From Liopterus haemorrhoidalis (Eukaryota > Arthropoda > Insecta > Coleoptera > Dytiscidae): a stretch of DNA of 64,000 bases. The notes under the pieces are model-generated. The model worked only from the letters and a program-made list of their open reading frames with translations, ran no database searches and was not told the DNA's origin. How positions within the stretch are numbered: the first letter of the stretch is position 1; each line of letters starts with the position of its first letter. The position numbers and the translations under genes are program-made. The DNA is taken from the NCBI GenBank assembly GCA_963971575.1, contig OZ020618.1, positions 31,114,540 through 31,178,539 on the forward strand. The letters run 5' to 3'. Positions 53,805-63,680 of this stretch are shown here, one piece after another.

Positions 53805-54221
53805 ATGTGTGTTCACCAAATATTCAATATCACAGACGAAGAAGAAGAAGAAGAAGAAGAGCTTGATGATAACGATGCAACGATACAAGATTTAATTGAT
53901 GATGAAACTTGTATAAATTTTTGTATTAAAATTCAATACAAAGTTTACGATAAAGAATATATTTACTGTTTTGGTTGTCAAAAAGTAAATTTTGAAAAAG
54001 TACGGACAATAATTTCACATAAAAATTCTTGCACCTGTAATTATAATTTAACCAATTTATTACCTTATATGCATTGCCATGAATGTAAAGAAAAATTGTT
54101 TACGGTTGAAATTCTAAATTGTGAACATAACGAAAAGATATTTTACTATGAATTTGTTGATTTACCTGGTATTACAGATTACTTGTTATGTGAAGAATCT
54201 TTACTCAGTTCAGATGATTAA
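53805..54221 (+). CDS. LxCxE/CxxC protein, E7-like (right copy)
   Basis: Identical to the left copy at 44311-44727: acidic N-terminus, two CxxC pairs 32 residues apart, and a C-terminal LxCxE followed by an acidic serine tract. The known role of LxCxE proteins is to displace E2F from retinoblastoma-family proteins and push cells into S phase; that role here is inference. An alternative is a generic zinc-binding protein with a chance LLCEE, but the flanking acidic tail and conservation in the spacer copy argue against chance. Confidence 0.72.
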   Translation: MCVHQIFNITDEEEEEEEELDDNDATIQDLIDDETCINFCIKIQYKVYDKEYIYCFGCQKVNFEKVRTIISHKNSCTCNYNLTNLLPYMHCHECKEKLFTVEILNCEHNEKIFYYEFVDLPGITDYLLCEESLLSSDD

Positions 54222-54291
54222 AAAATGAAATTTATAATAATAAAGGAATTTGATTTTTTTTATTCTTTAGAAGTTATATAATTTAGTCAGT

Positions 54292-55342
54292 TTTAGTCAG
54301 GAAATATACATTGTGATTAAAAAATAAAACAGTGAATAATGAAGTACATCGTTGAAATACAAGAACAAATCATATAACACATTGTTAATAGCGAGCAAAT
54401 ATGTTTTGAAAATGAAAAGAAATGAAGCAGTTTATAAATATTTTTCTTATTAATTTAATAAAAACTTAAGTTTTTTTAATTCGTTAATATTTATGAATTA
54501 TTTACAAATATGTACAGTGATTTCCTTGGGCATTCAATTCAGTGCAGAATCCTTTTAAAGCAAAAGAATTATATTTATTTTAATTTTATTTATATTTATT
54601 TCTGCAAGTCATTTTTTATTGGTTAATGAATGAATTATTTAAAATATTTATTTATACATGCTGTTCACTTTTGTAAGGAGAAACCAGATCTAGTTATTTT
54701 GGTTACTTTTGTAGTGTATTACTGAGTGTAAAATTTTCTTGCGCTGTAATTCAGACTTCAGATTTTTTGGTTATGATCATTATAATTAAGATATCATTTT
54801 TTATTATGACATATGTCAAATTGACATATTCTGGCTTTTTTCTAATACCAACATACAGTTTCAAATGTGCAAATTATTGAAATAAAAATTACCTCTTAGT
54901 TTGTTCTTACAAAAGTGAACAGCATATATGTACTAAACTGAAGTCTATTCCAAACGATTAGGCGGAACTAACCGAAATTTTCATTTTTTTGTAAGTTGTC
55001 ATTAGCTATTTTTTATATATTTAAGTTGGCTTTACCTGAACAAAATGATTTAAAGCTTCAATCAATCGGTAAAATTAACTAGAATTGAAAATATAATTCC
55101 GCCTAAACCAAAGGAATACATACTTTATAAAAATATTTATATGTGAATTGTCTGATTTTTAATCTTTAAACTTTTAGGTATCTTTGATTTTTGTTTGTGT
55201 TTCATTCAATATGCTTATTATATAATAAATTAAATAAATTACTAATTTTTAAAAAGCTTCAATCAATCGGTAAAAGTAACTAGAATTGAAAATATAATTA
55301 CGCCTAAACCAAAAAAACATACTTTATAAAAATATTTATATG
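54292..55342. repeat. Module A of the right arm
   Basis: Inverse of 43190-44240, with the M1 MITE at 54660-54923. Confidence 0.85.
54660..54923. mobile_element. MITE family M1 within module A (right arm)
   Basis: Inverse of 43609-43872. Confidence 0.85.
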
Positions 55343-55386
55343 TGAATTGTCTGATTTTTAATCTTTAAACTTTTATGTATCTGTGA

Positions 55387-55732
55387 TTTATATAATACTT
55401 GATTTTAATATTTTTCTATTTATACCGTCAGGACCTGCAGAATTAGTATTACTTAAATTTGAAATTATATTAATTAATTCATTTTCATTTACCGGTTCTA
55501 GGAATACCTACTGATTTATTTCATGGACAAAATTTGAACTAATATTTATATTTAATTACTCTGTAATTTTAGTGGGAATTTCTAAAAAATATTTGTTGCA
55601 ATGGTTCGCGATGTTTTCCACGTCTTTAATTTCTGTACTGTTTATAGTTATTTCTTCGATATCATTTCCATGATTTTTATTTAATTCCTTATTAAATATG
55701 CTCGATATAGTTTTATTTTTATTATCAGATTT
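55387..55732 (-). pseudogene. Captured non-LTR reverse transcriptase fragment (right arm)
   Basis: Inverse of 42800-43145, with the SAGPDGI finger motif and the same two internal stops. Confidence 0.75.
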
Positions 55733-56472
55733 TGTAATTTAATCAGTGTAATACATTTTTTTCATATGAAAAATATACAAACTATGTTTTATTTTATTTA
55801 ATTACCCTTTTAAATTTTAAATATATAAGTATACTACTTTTCTTATTCAAAATGAAATAAGACAAATGATATTTTTTAAATAACAATATTTAAAATCTGA
55901 CTTTTCAAATTATTTTTCTGTAATACCAACATGACATACAGTTTCAGTGGTGCAAACTGTTGAAAACAAAATTTACTCTTAGTTTGTTCTTACAAAAATG
56001 AACTGCTTATAATATCTATACTGTCAAATATGATAAAAGTGTGTGTGTAATGATATATTTGTAATGTTTTATGTTTTCAATAAATTCACATGTGAAAAAT
56101 ATACAAACCATGTTTTATTTAATGACCCTTTTTCAGATCATTAGATTAATTTAAATTAAATAGAACTATGACCTCAACATTCTAACGGAAATATGACCTC
56201 ACATTCTAACGACAATAACTAGGCTAGATGTCTAGGCTAGGCTAGGGGCGGGGTGTGAAATTAGGGTTGGGGCGGGGTGTGAAATTAAGGTTGCAACTCG
56301 CCTCGGGCTAAACACGCAACGTCTGAAAAATATGACCTTCTTGAAAACACCTGGCGATGTGACCAGAAAGTAAAATGTGGAGGGGGATGGGACGAGAAAG
56401 TAAAATGTGGAAGTAAAGTGTCTATGTGGCCTTGAAATGAGGCGAAACGTATATAGCTATACTACTTTTATC

Positions 56473-57000
56473 ATTGATTGTTTTCATATAGTGAAAATAT
56501 ATAAATGTTTTTTACAGTTTTAATACATTAACATAATTTAGCATCTAGCATCGAAAAATGGAATGTTCTATTTCAGACATAAAATTGGTAGGTCGGAATA
56601 TATAGATATTTTTGATGATCCTCTCTTTTAATAATGTTAATATTCTTCAAAATATGTATGCTATAAATCTCATTTAAACCATTTAAATGTGACTTAAAGC
56701 GTATAGATACTGAAATTTTATTATTCAAGATTTTCTTTAAAAACATTAATGTTAACAACCACTTATTAAATAATTGCTTGTATTTCGGAACGGATAACTA
56801 TCAAATACTTATTTAGATTTCAGTTTTGAATAAAAATATTGGAAATGATAAGATCAATCATTTTTATGTTTTGAAAAAAGAGACGGCGCTTCGCCAGGGC
56901 CAAATTTCATTCCAACTAGCATACACGGTTTCGTTGTGTTTCGAGTTGTTTGTGGTGGACTTATACGGAACATTAACCGCAATACGTCACTCAGGCGATG
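56473..57000. other. Right flank of the palindrome
   Basis: No gene. 56605-56680 resembles 41925-42005 on the left side in direct orientation. A plus-strand frame at 56826-57098 runs into the tandem array and has no recognisable domain. Confidence 0.45.
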
Positions 57001-57004
57001 AAGG

Positions 57005-57470
57005 AGAGTTAAAAATCAAAATTTCAAAAATTGGTCAAAAATCGGCCAAAAATCGGACTTCGAAAAATATCGAAAAATCCACAAATTTGACTATCTAAAT
57101 GTCACAGAAGACAGAGAACGTACTATATAGTCAAGCAGTTCAAAATCGGGCAAAAGTCGGACTTCAAAAAAATCGGAAAATCCAGAAATTGTACTATCAA
57201 AATGTCAGAGAAGACAGAGAACGTACTATATATATAGTTAAGCCGTTTAAAATCAAAATTTCAAAAATCGGTCAACAATCGGACTTCAAGCAAAGTCGGA
57301 CAATTGTGATTCGGAATATAAAAATCGCGAAACATAAATATATATTGCGTTAAGCGAATCTGAAAATAAAGCTTTAATGCGATTCTGAAAAACCGCGTTA
57401 AGCAAATTCGAAAAATCCGCGTTATGTGAATTCAACAAAACTCGTTAATTTGATCTGAAAAAACTCGTAG
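57005..57470. repeat. Short tandem arrays
   Basis: Units of about 115 bp (AAATCGG.CAAAA.TCGGACTTC ... GTCA(C/G)AGAAGACAGAGAACG) occur about 2.5 times to 57300. They are followed by ~35-45-bp units built on GCGTTAAGC(G/A)AATCTGAAAA to 57470. Confidence 0.7.
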
Positions 57471-57559
57471 TTGGATCCGGCTACTTGGTGGATCATAAAC
57501 TGTGGATTCTGCGCGCTGATTCGGCCAAAATGAATCCGACTAACGAAGGACCAGAAAAT

Positions 57560-58432
57560 GTGATGCCCGTTGCGCTGGTTTCGTAGGAGAGACGCAGGCG
57601 TCGTGGCATCACATAGGTCTACGACTAAGATCGTAGGACCCGCCACACGTGGTGACTAATGAACGGTTCTGCTGAGATAATTGTGATGTGTGCGGATTTA
57701 ACCTGCAACAGAATTGCAGGTAAATCGTTGAAATAAGGGCGTGTTACTTTAGAGCAGTGTTATACTCACAAACATAAAAAAGGACAGACAGGGTTCAGAC
57801 GTATTTCACTCCGAGGGGTTATTCTCGGAGACTTATTACATGTGGTTTGGCTTTCCCTGGGAGTAGAAGTATTCGAAGGGGCCCACACAGTGGTTCTGGA
57901 GGAGTAATAACGCAATTCTGTCCTGTTGAATCCCTAACCAACCGCTGATATCGTAGAACTGCTCTGAGTAACACGAAAAATTATTTGAAATGAATATGGG
58001 TTACAGTAAAGTTACAGGCGTGAATATATACACAATATGTGGTTATAGAACACAATAAATTGTACCCAGGAGTAATTCAGATAACCTGGTGGACAGGTTC
58101 TCATATAATATATATATTTAACAAATACATGTACAGAAAGATATTCTATAAACAAATATGTATATGGTTTTCCACTAATGCAGTTGTAAACACGCAGGGG
58201 ATGTGGAAAACCCGTGAAGATGAGGTTACAATTAAACTATAATGGGCTTAAATGGCTAGTGTAAACCTTTAAATAAATTGTAAATGTTGATTGCTTGTCT
58301 CCACAGTTGATGACAGCCAAAGTAAGATTGTAAACAAGTTGTAAGGTTGAATACAAAAATGGGTGTTAAATTCGTGACACATGTATAGAAAATAACCCAA
58401 TTGAAATTCTCGTGAGTGAAACAGGACATGTT
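57560..58432. repeat. Dispersed repeat, longer copy
   Basis: Starts GTTGCGCTGGTTTCGTAGGA and ends TGAAACAGGACATG. The two ends are juxtaposed at 39203-39318. The ~745-bp middle has no gene I recognise; a plus-strand open frame at 58039-58242 has no motif. The I-clade insertion begins directly after GACATG, where the other copy continues uninterrupted. It may be an LTR or leader of a retroelement. Confidence 0.6.
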
Positions 58433-58632
58433 AGTTAGTTAGTTAGTTAGTTAACATTTTTGGCGCACAGCAACAAAGGCTATTTGCACAGACAAACACA
58501 AATAAATAAGATAAAAAAGTCTGTTCGAAAACTTAAACAGACTCAGGGTGATGGTAAGAGGCTGTAAAGGGGCCAATTACCATCGAATATCACAGTTTAA
58601 AAACAGAACACATTAAAATAAGGTGCAAGACT

Positions 58633-59330
58633 TCACACATAAAACAGTAAGTTCGATTCTCTCAGGAAGAGTATCAGCCTGTCCATGAGTACTCTGTCGT
58701 CACCTAAGGCAAAAGGCAGGTCATAGCACAGGCCTAACCTCTCCCTGACATCCTCGAACTGTACGCATTCAGTTAAAAGGTGTAACACAGACAAATCTGT
58801 GTTACACGTCTCACAGATAGGGGACTCTTCACCTCGAAGGAGGTGTCCATGGGTGCACAAACAGTGACCTATACGAAGGCGTGTGATGGCAGTTTCCTCC
58901 CTGCGGTTAATCCTGCAGGAAGAACCCCATGGTTTAACGTCTCCCTTAATCTGTCTCAACTTAACGTCCTGTATGCTGCTCCACTCATGCTGCCACCTAG
59001 CTAGAACCAGATGTTTCAGATGACTCTTTGCGTCATCTGGGAATGTGAAACTCACATCAACCATAGGTCTATAGGAGGCGGCTTTTGCAGCGACATCAGC
59101 CGCTTCGTTGCCTTTAATACCAACATGTCCAGGTATCCAAAACAGCTCTACTCTCACATTCTGAGCATTCAGATTGTGAAGTAGCAACCGGATCTTTAGT
59201 ACAAGAGGATGCACTGGATCTGGATCTTGGGTACTGTTCAAAGCGCTCAGCTAGTCCGTCAAGATAACACTTGACCGACTTTGCTCTGACGAAACAAAAC
59301 ACAGGTCCTTGAAAATAGCGTACAGCTCAG
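58633..59330 (-). pseudogene. I-clade RNase H and Cys/His tail (copy B)
   Basis: 202 codons from 59241 plus an upstream piece to 59330. RNase H carries VELFWIPGHVGIKGNEAADV with intact H-V-G and G-N-E-x-A-D motifs. The first catalytic Asp block (TD-x-LSAL) is broken by a stop near 59245. The tail has TRLRIGHCLCTHGHLLRGEE, ICETCNTDLSVLHLLTECVQF and RERLGLCYDLPFALG, ending FLRESNLLFYV. Confidence 0.85.
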
Positions 59331-59384
59331 CAGTGTAAACACTCGTTATGGAGTGCAGACGGTACTGAAACTGTTGACGTGGGT

Positions 59385-61574
59385 TTAGGACAACGAACGC
59401 ACACCCAACCCTGGTTCCAGATTTTGATCCGTCAGTAAATATGATAGTATGCTCGAACCAGGGATCAGTGTTCTTTGTAACTCATGTTGGTATTCGATAG
59501 GCAACGTAGTATCGTTATCAAACCTAGTTAATGTCAGATTCACAAGCGGACGCGGCAGCGTGCACGGTGGAACAGCACACAAAACGAAACTTGCCATTTC
59601 AGGCATATTAAAATCAATATCGCCCAAAATGTCGAAAGTCCTCAAACCAAAGGCCTATTGGCTCTTGGTTTTCTGTCATAAATCTCTGTATGCCTATTTT
59701 GTAGAATAGGGTCATACGCGGGATGATCTGGCTTGGCACTGAGTGCAGCCATATACCGCAAGGAAAGAATTTTACGACGATTGTACAGTGACGGTTCGCT
59801 TGCTTCACACAGCAGGCTTGGTATTGGGCTGGTGCGAAATGCACCTGTGGCCAATCTTACCCCAGTGTGATGTACAGTGTCAAGAATTCGTATCTCTTGG
59901 CGTTTAGCTGACCCATAAGCTAGACAACCATAGTCCAGCTTAGAGCGCACTAGAGAACGATATAAACGATCGAAACAAGATAGTGCGGTCTGCTCCCCAT
60001 GCCTTGTGACTTAGGACGCGCAACAAATTGAGCGACTTTTGGCATTTTTTCTTGACGGACAAAAAATGTGCCCGCCAAGTTAGCCGACTGTCAAAAACGA
60101 GACCCAGAAATCTGGCAGTATCGATAAATGGTAACAATGCTCCATTTAGCGTGAGTATAGGATTGGGATGGACACCCCTTTTCCTACAAAAATGGACACA
60201 CACAGTTTTGCTGGTTGAGAATTTGAAGCCATTTTCGGTTGGCCATGTTTAGAGACGATTGATGGTCAGCTGAAACTGACGTTCGATTGTACTAGTCTTT
60301 TGTCCGGTGACAAAGATACCAATATCGTCGACAAATATCAAACTCTATACAGGTAATCGAATACATGAAGCTGCACCGTTAATGGCAATCAAAAATAACG
60401 TAACGCTCAGTATGGCGCCCTGTGGGACCCCACTGTCCAGTGCGAACATTTGTGACAGGGAATTTCCGATCCGCACCTTGAAGCGCCGGTTCGATATGAA
60501 GTCTTTTATAAAGAACTTCAAGCGTCCCCGGAGACCCTAAGAATGCAGAGTATGGAGAATACCATATATCCATGCAGTATCATAGGCTTTCTCTATACCG
60601 AAAAACACAGCTACCAGGTGTTTCAACGAAAGCATTCCTGATAGCTGTCTCTAGTCGGACCAGATGATCTGCTGTTGAGCGGTGACGGCGAAAGCCGCAC
60701 TATGTGTTGGCCAGCAAGTCGTATGATTTTAAAAACCAAATCAGACGCTTGCTGATCATTCGCTCCAAGAGTTTGCAGAGACAACTGGTCAGTGATATAG
60801 GTCTATAGCTAGAGGGCAAGTGTTTATCTTTCCCGACTTTGGGGATAGGAATTATATGAGATTCCTTCCACTTGGTCGGGCACTTGCCCTCAGTCCATAT
60901 TCTATTATAGACATTCAAAAGCCTAGACTTAGACGATTCTGGAAGATTTCGGATCATACGGTAATGTATCGCATCTGGAGCAGGGGAGCTATCCTTGCAC
61001 TTTGACATCGCGCTATCTAGCTCTTCACGAGAGAAAATCAGGTTGTATACTTCGTCATTTCGGGAGAAGAATTTAAGAGGTATAGATTCAAAACATGCCT
61101 TACGAGTTAGAAACTCGGATGTATAATGTTCAGAGCTAGAATTGAACGCAAAATTTGATGACCAAGTGTTGGCAATTTCGACCGCTGCGGTAACTACGTT
61201 ACCATTTACCGATAGACCAGCAATGGCTGTAGTTGTATTTAGACCGGATATTTTCCGGACCTTCTCCCAAACTTTGCCACTGGAGTGGCAACTGTAACGG
61301 TGGACACGTATTTGCGCCATGATTCGCGTTTGCTTTCTTTCACAATCCTCTTAGCACGAGCTTTCGCTCGCTGGAAAGCTATCATGTTTTCCTCTGTTGG
61401 ACAACGACGGACTGTATTGAAGAGGTGTCTCCTTTCACGTAGCGCCAAGTCGCATTCCTCGTTCCAACAGGGAACGGGAACTCGACGGGGCCGTGTGGAT
61501 GACAGCGGTATGCTGTTTTTGGCCGCGCTCGTGATGGAATCCGTGAAATGATTCACCTCCTCGTCTACGGTCAA
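59385..61574 (-). pseudogene. I-clade reverse transcriptase (copy B, broken)
   Basis: Pieces in changing frames: linker 61574-61239; RT fingers 61320-60700 with MSKCKDSSPAPDAIHYRMI and LPSSYRPISLTSCLCKLLER; palm near 60573-60300, where the catalytic motif reads FVDDIG instead of FADD; thumb 60203-59940 with LPFIDTARFLGLVFDSRLTW; and connection 59950-59385. At least five frame changes are needed to read through it. Confidence 0.85.
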
Positions 61575-61587
61575 GCTCGGAATATCC

Positions 61588-62319
61588 TCATGAGAGAATG
61601 ATTCCGCAAACTTGGTCTAATCCGCTTTCCGTGGCCAGCGGGATTCGGTAACGGATAACGGTATTGAACAGAGGTCTTAAGAGGATTGGAAAGTGATCAC
61701 TATCGCAAAGGTCGTGATGCACATCCCATTTGAACAACGAAGCTATGGCTCCTGAAACGACGCTAAGATCTATAGCACTGAATGTACCCGTTGCTGCACA
61801 AAAGTGCGTGGGTCTGCCGTCGTTCAAAAAGCTCAAATTCAAATTGTTCAACATAATCTCCAGGTGACGTCCCCGTCGATCGTTCCGCACCGATCCCCAA
61901 CACACATTGTAGGCGTTAAAATCAACTAGTAGTATGAAGGGTGGTGGGAGTTGATCGGTGACATTCACGACATCTCGGATGTCGGTTCGAACACCAGGGG
62001 GAAGGTAGATAGAACAAATCGTCACCTGTAAGGGAAGTGCAACACGAACTGCTACGACCTGCAACTCAGTGTCAATGTCTACAGGATCGTGGTAAAATGT
62101 GTCTCTAACGAGAATTGCCACGCCGTCACATGCTTTTCCCCCCGTAAAAAAATCCATGCGAAAAACGGAGTACCCTCGAGGAGAGAATTTGTCGGTTTCC
62201 TTGAAATTTGTTTCCTGCAGACAAACACACGAAGGCGCAAAATCGGATATTAAAAGTCGTAGTTCTTCGTAGCGCTGAAACACACTGTTACAGTTCCACT
62301 GAATAAGTGGACCACTCAT
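61588..62319 (-). pseudogene. I-clade ORF2 endonuclease domain (copy B)
   Basis: An uninterrupted 243 codons from MSGPLIQWNCN. Apurinic-like endonuclease blocks are visible: LIQWNCNS, CVCLQETNF, CSIYLPPG, DFNAYNVCWGS, DLS and DSDHFPILL. The usual GDFNAHN reads VDFNAYN, losing the Gly and the catalytic-site His, which would weaken or abolish nicking. The frame then breaks into the linker. Confidence 0.87.
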
Positions 62320-62502
62320 TTTTGCTTAGGAGAGTTTCCGCGCAACCTAATGATTTTGGGTTTACCCTTAGGTTGCGGGTCTACAGCCATTTTCTCGGCA
62401 ACGGTTTCACCTGTTTGTCCAGGTGTTTTGGTGGACACATTGCACTCTCTTTTTGATGCCTTGGCTCTCACTGGAATCCAGTGAGGGCCTATATTTCCCT
62501 TA

Positions 62503-63680
62503 TCAGTCTCCGTTACTGTAGTGACTGATGAGGGTTTGATGGAAGCGACCAGTCTCTGGTCGACCAGTCTCTAGAAGTTTGTAGAGACTTCTCCTTAGGT
62601 GGTGGTGAGAACTTATGTGGTGTGTGTTCTCCTTTTGATTGGGGGATTTATTCAGACCCGATTCCCCAGGTTGTGGGGTCTGAATTTTGGTCTCTGGGAC
62701 CGATGCCAACACCTTTTCATTGCTTGCCGCAACTTCACTAGACGCAACGATCGATGATGTCGTAAGGGTCGGCCGGGACAATGTCTCCGTCTGAGTCTGA
62801 ACACTTGTCATTTTCTTTGCTGCTACTTGCGCGAAGGATTTCACGAATGTAGCTGGTGCACCCTCCTTATACTTCTTCTTAGCGTCAAAATATGGTCAAG
62901 CGTCTTGATGACCTGAACTGCTTTCTCTTTCAAGTACGTTGGGCAGTGGCGTGAAGTAAATGCGTGCGCACCTTTACAATTCACACAGAAGGCCGCGTTT
63001 GGGCAGGACTCAACGTCATTTTGGTTCTGTCCGCAATGTGCACATATGGACTGCCTGCCACAACGACTAGAAGTATGACCGTATCGCTGGTACTTATAGC
63101 ATCGCATCGGGTTGGGATAGTAGGGCCGGACGTTACACACGTTGTACCCCACCCTAACCCATGCTGGACACCTAGTACCAGCGAAGGATACCACCATTGA
63201 TATTGATGGCTTACCATTACGAGGTTTGAGTTTCCTGCATTCAGTGACACCTTGCGGTGCCATTTCCTGCACGAACTCCTCCTCCGTAACGTAAGCCAGG
63301 TCACGGTCTGTAACAACACCTTTTGTGGTATTAAGGGTTTTGTGAGGTTGCACTGAAATACGATGTGCACCAAACACCTCGCATTTCCTTAACGTCAACG
63401 AAGCCTCTGTCTCTGCCTCAATTAAGAGCGTACCGTCCGACATCTTACGTACTGTTTTTATCCCATTAGGACATATCGTTCTCATCGTTCGGGTGACTAA
63501 GAAAGGTGACATCTCCTTAAAAGATCCACCTTCCTCTTCAACCTTCACGACGAGAAATCTTGGAACGGGCGCACAGTACTCAACCTTTTTGGCAGAAGGC
63601 CTTACATATCCCTCATCGGATGACTGAGCATCACGACGAGGTCTCTTGTTTGATTTTTTACGGAGTTTACTCTCACTTTA
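62503..63680 (-). pseudogene. I-clade ORF1 (gag-like) with three zinc knuckles (copy B)
   Basis: The frame 63548-62841 (open further upstream to about 63680 without an ATG) encodes a beta-rich region and then three CCHC-type knuckles: CYKYQRYGHTSSRC, CAHCGQNQNDVESC and CVNCKGAHAFTSRHC. The first is CxxxxxxHxxxxC-like, with the second Cys replaced by Tyr (CYKYQ for CYRCQ). A frameshift near 62842 leads to a Ser/Thr-rich tail, 62844-62503. ORF1 proteins bind the element RNA. Confidence 0.82.

Larger units (their letters stand above)
49549..56466 (+). repeat. Right arm of the palindrome
   Basis: Inverse of the left arm with the same genes, all on the plus strand and pointing outward. It differs visibly by an extra 24-bp copy of GGGGCGGGGTGTGAAATTAG plus four bases near 56246-56293. 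Coding regions are identical to the left arm at the protein level. Confidence 0.93.
42084..56472. mobile_element. Palindromic Polinton/adintovirus-like element
   Basis: The element at 42090-56466 (14377 bp) begins AGTAGTATAGCTATATACG and ends with the exact reverse complement. It is flanked by the 6-bp direct repeat TTTATC (42084-42089, 56467-56472). Arms 42090-48983 and 49549-56466 are inverted copies; the coordinate sum is 98532 throughout the coding part, and the only obvious size difference is a 24-bp tandem duplication near 56246-56293. The 565-bp spacer is unique. AG termini, 6-bp duplications and long terminal repeats are Polinton/Maverick traits. No PolB, integrase, ATPase, protease or capsid gene is seen. 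Class assignment is inference; the palindrome and duplication are seen directly. Confidence 0.8.

Noticed and set aside
42084..56472. Assembly or fold-back sequencing artefact as the cause of the palindrome
   Set aside because: A fold-back artefact would not produce a 6-bp flanking duplication at two different outer flanks, a non-mirrored 565-bp spacer with a diverged gene copy, or a 24-bp difference between arms. It still needs long-read confirmation.
56826..57353. 90- and 84-residue plus-strand ORFs
   Set aside because: They run through the 115-bp tandem array and share repeated peptides; no domain.
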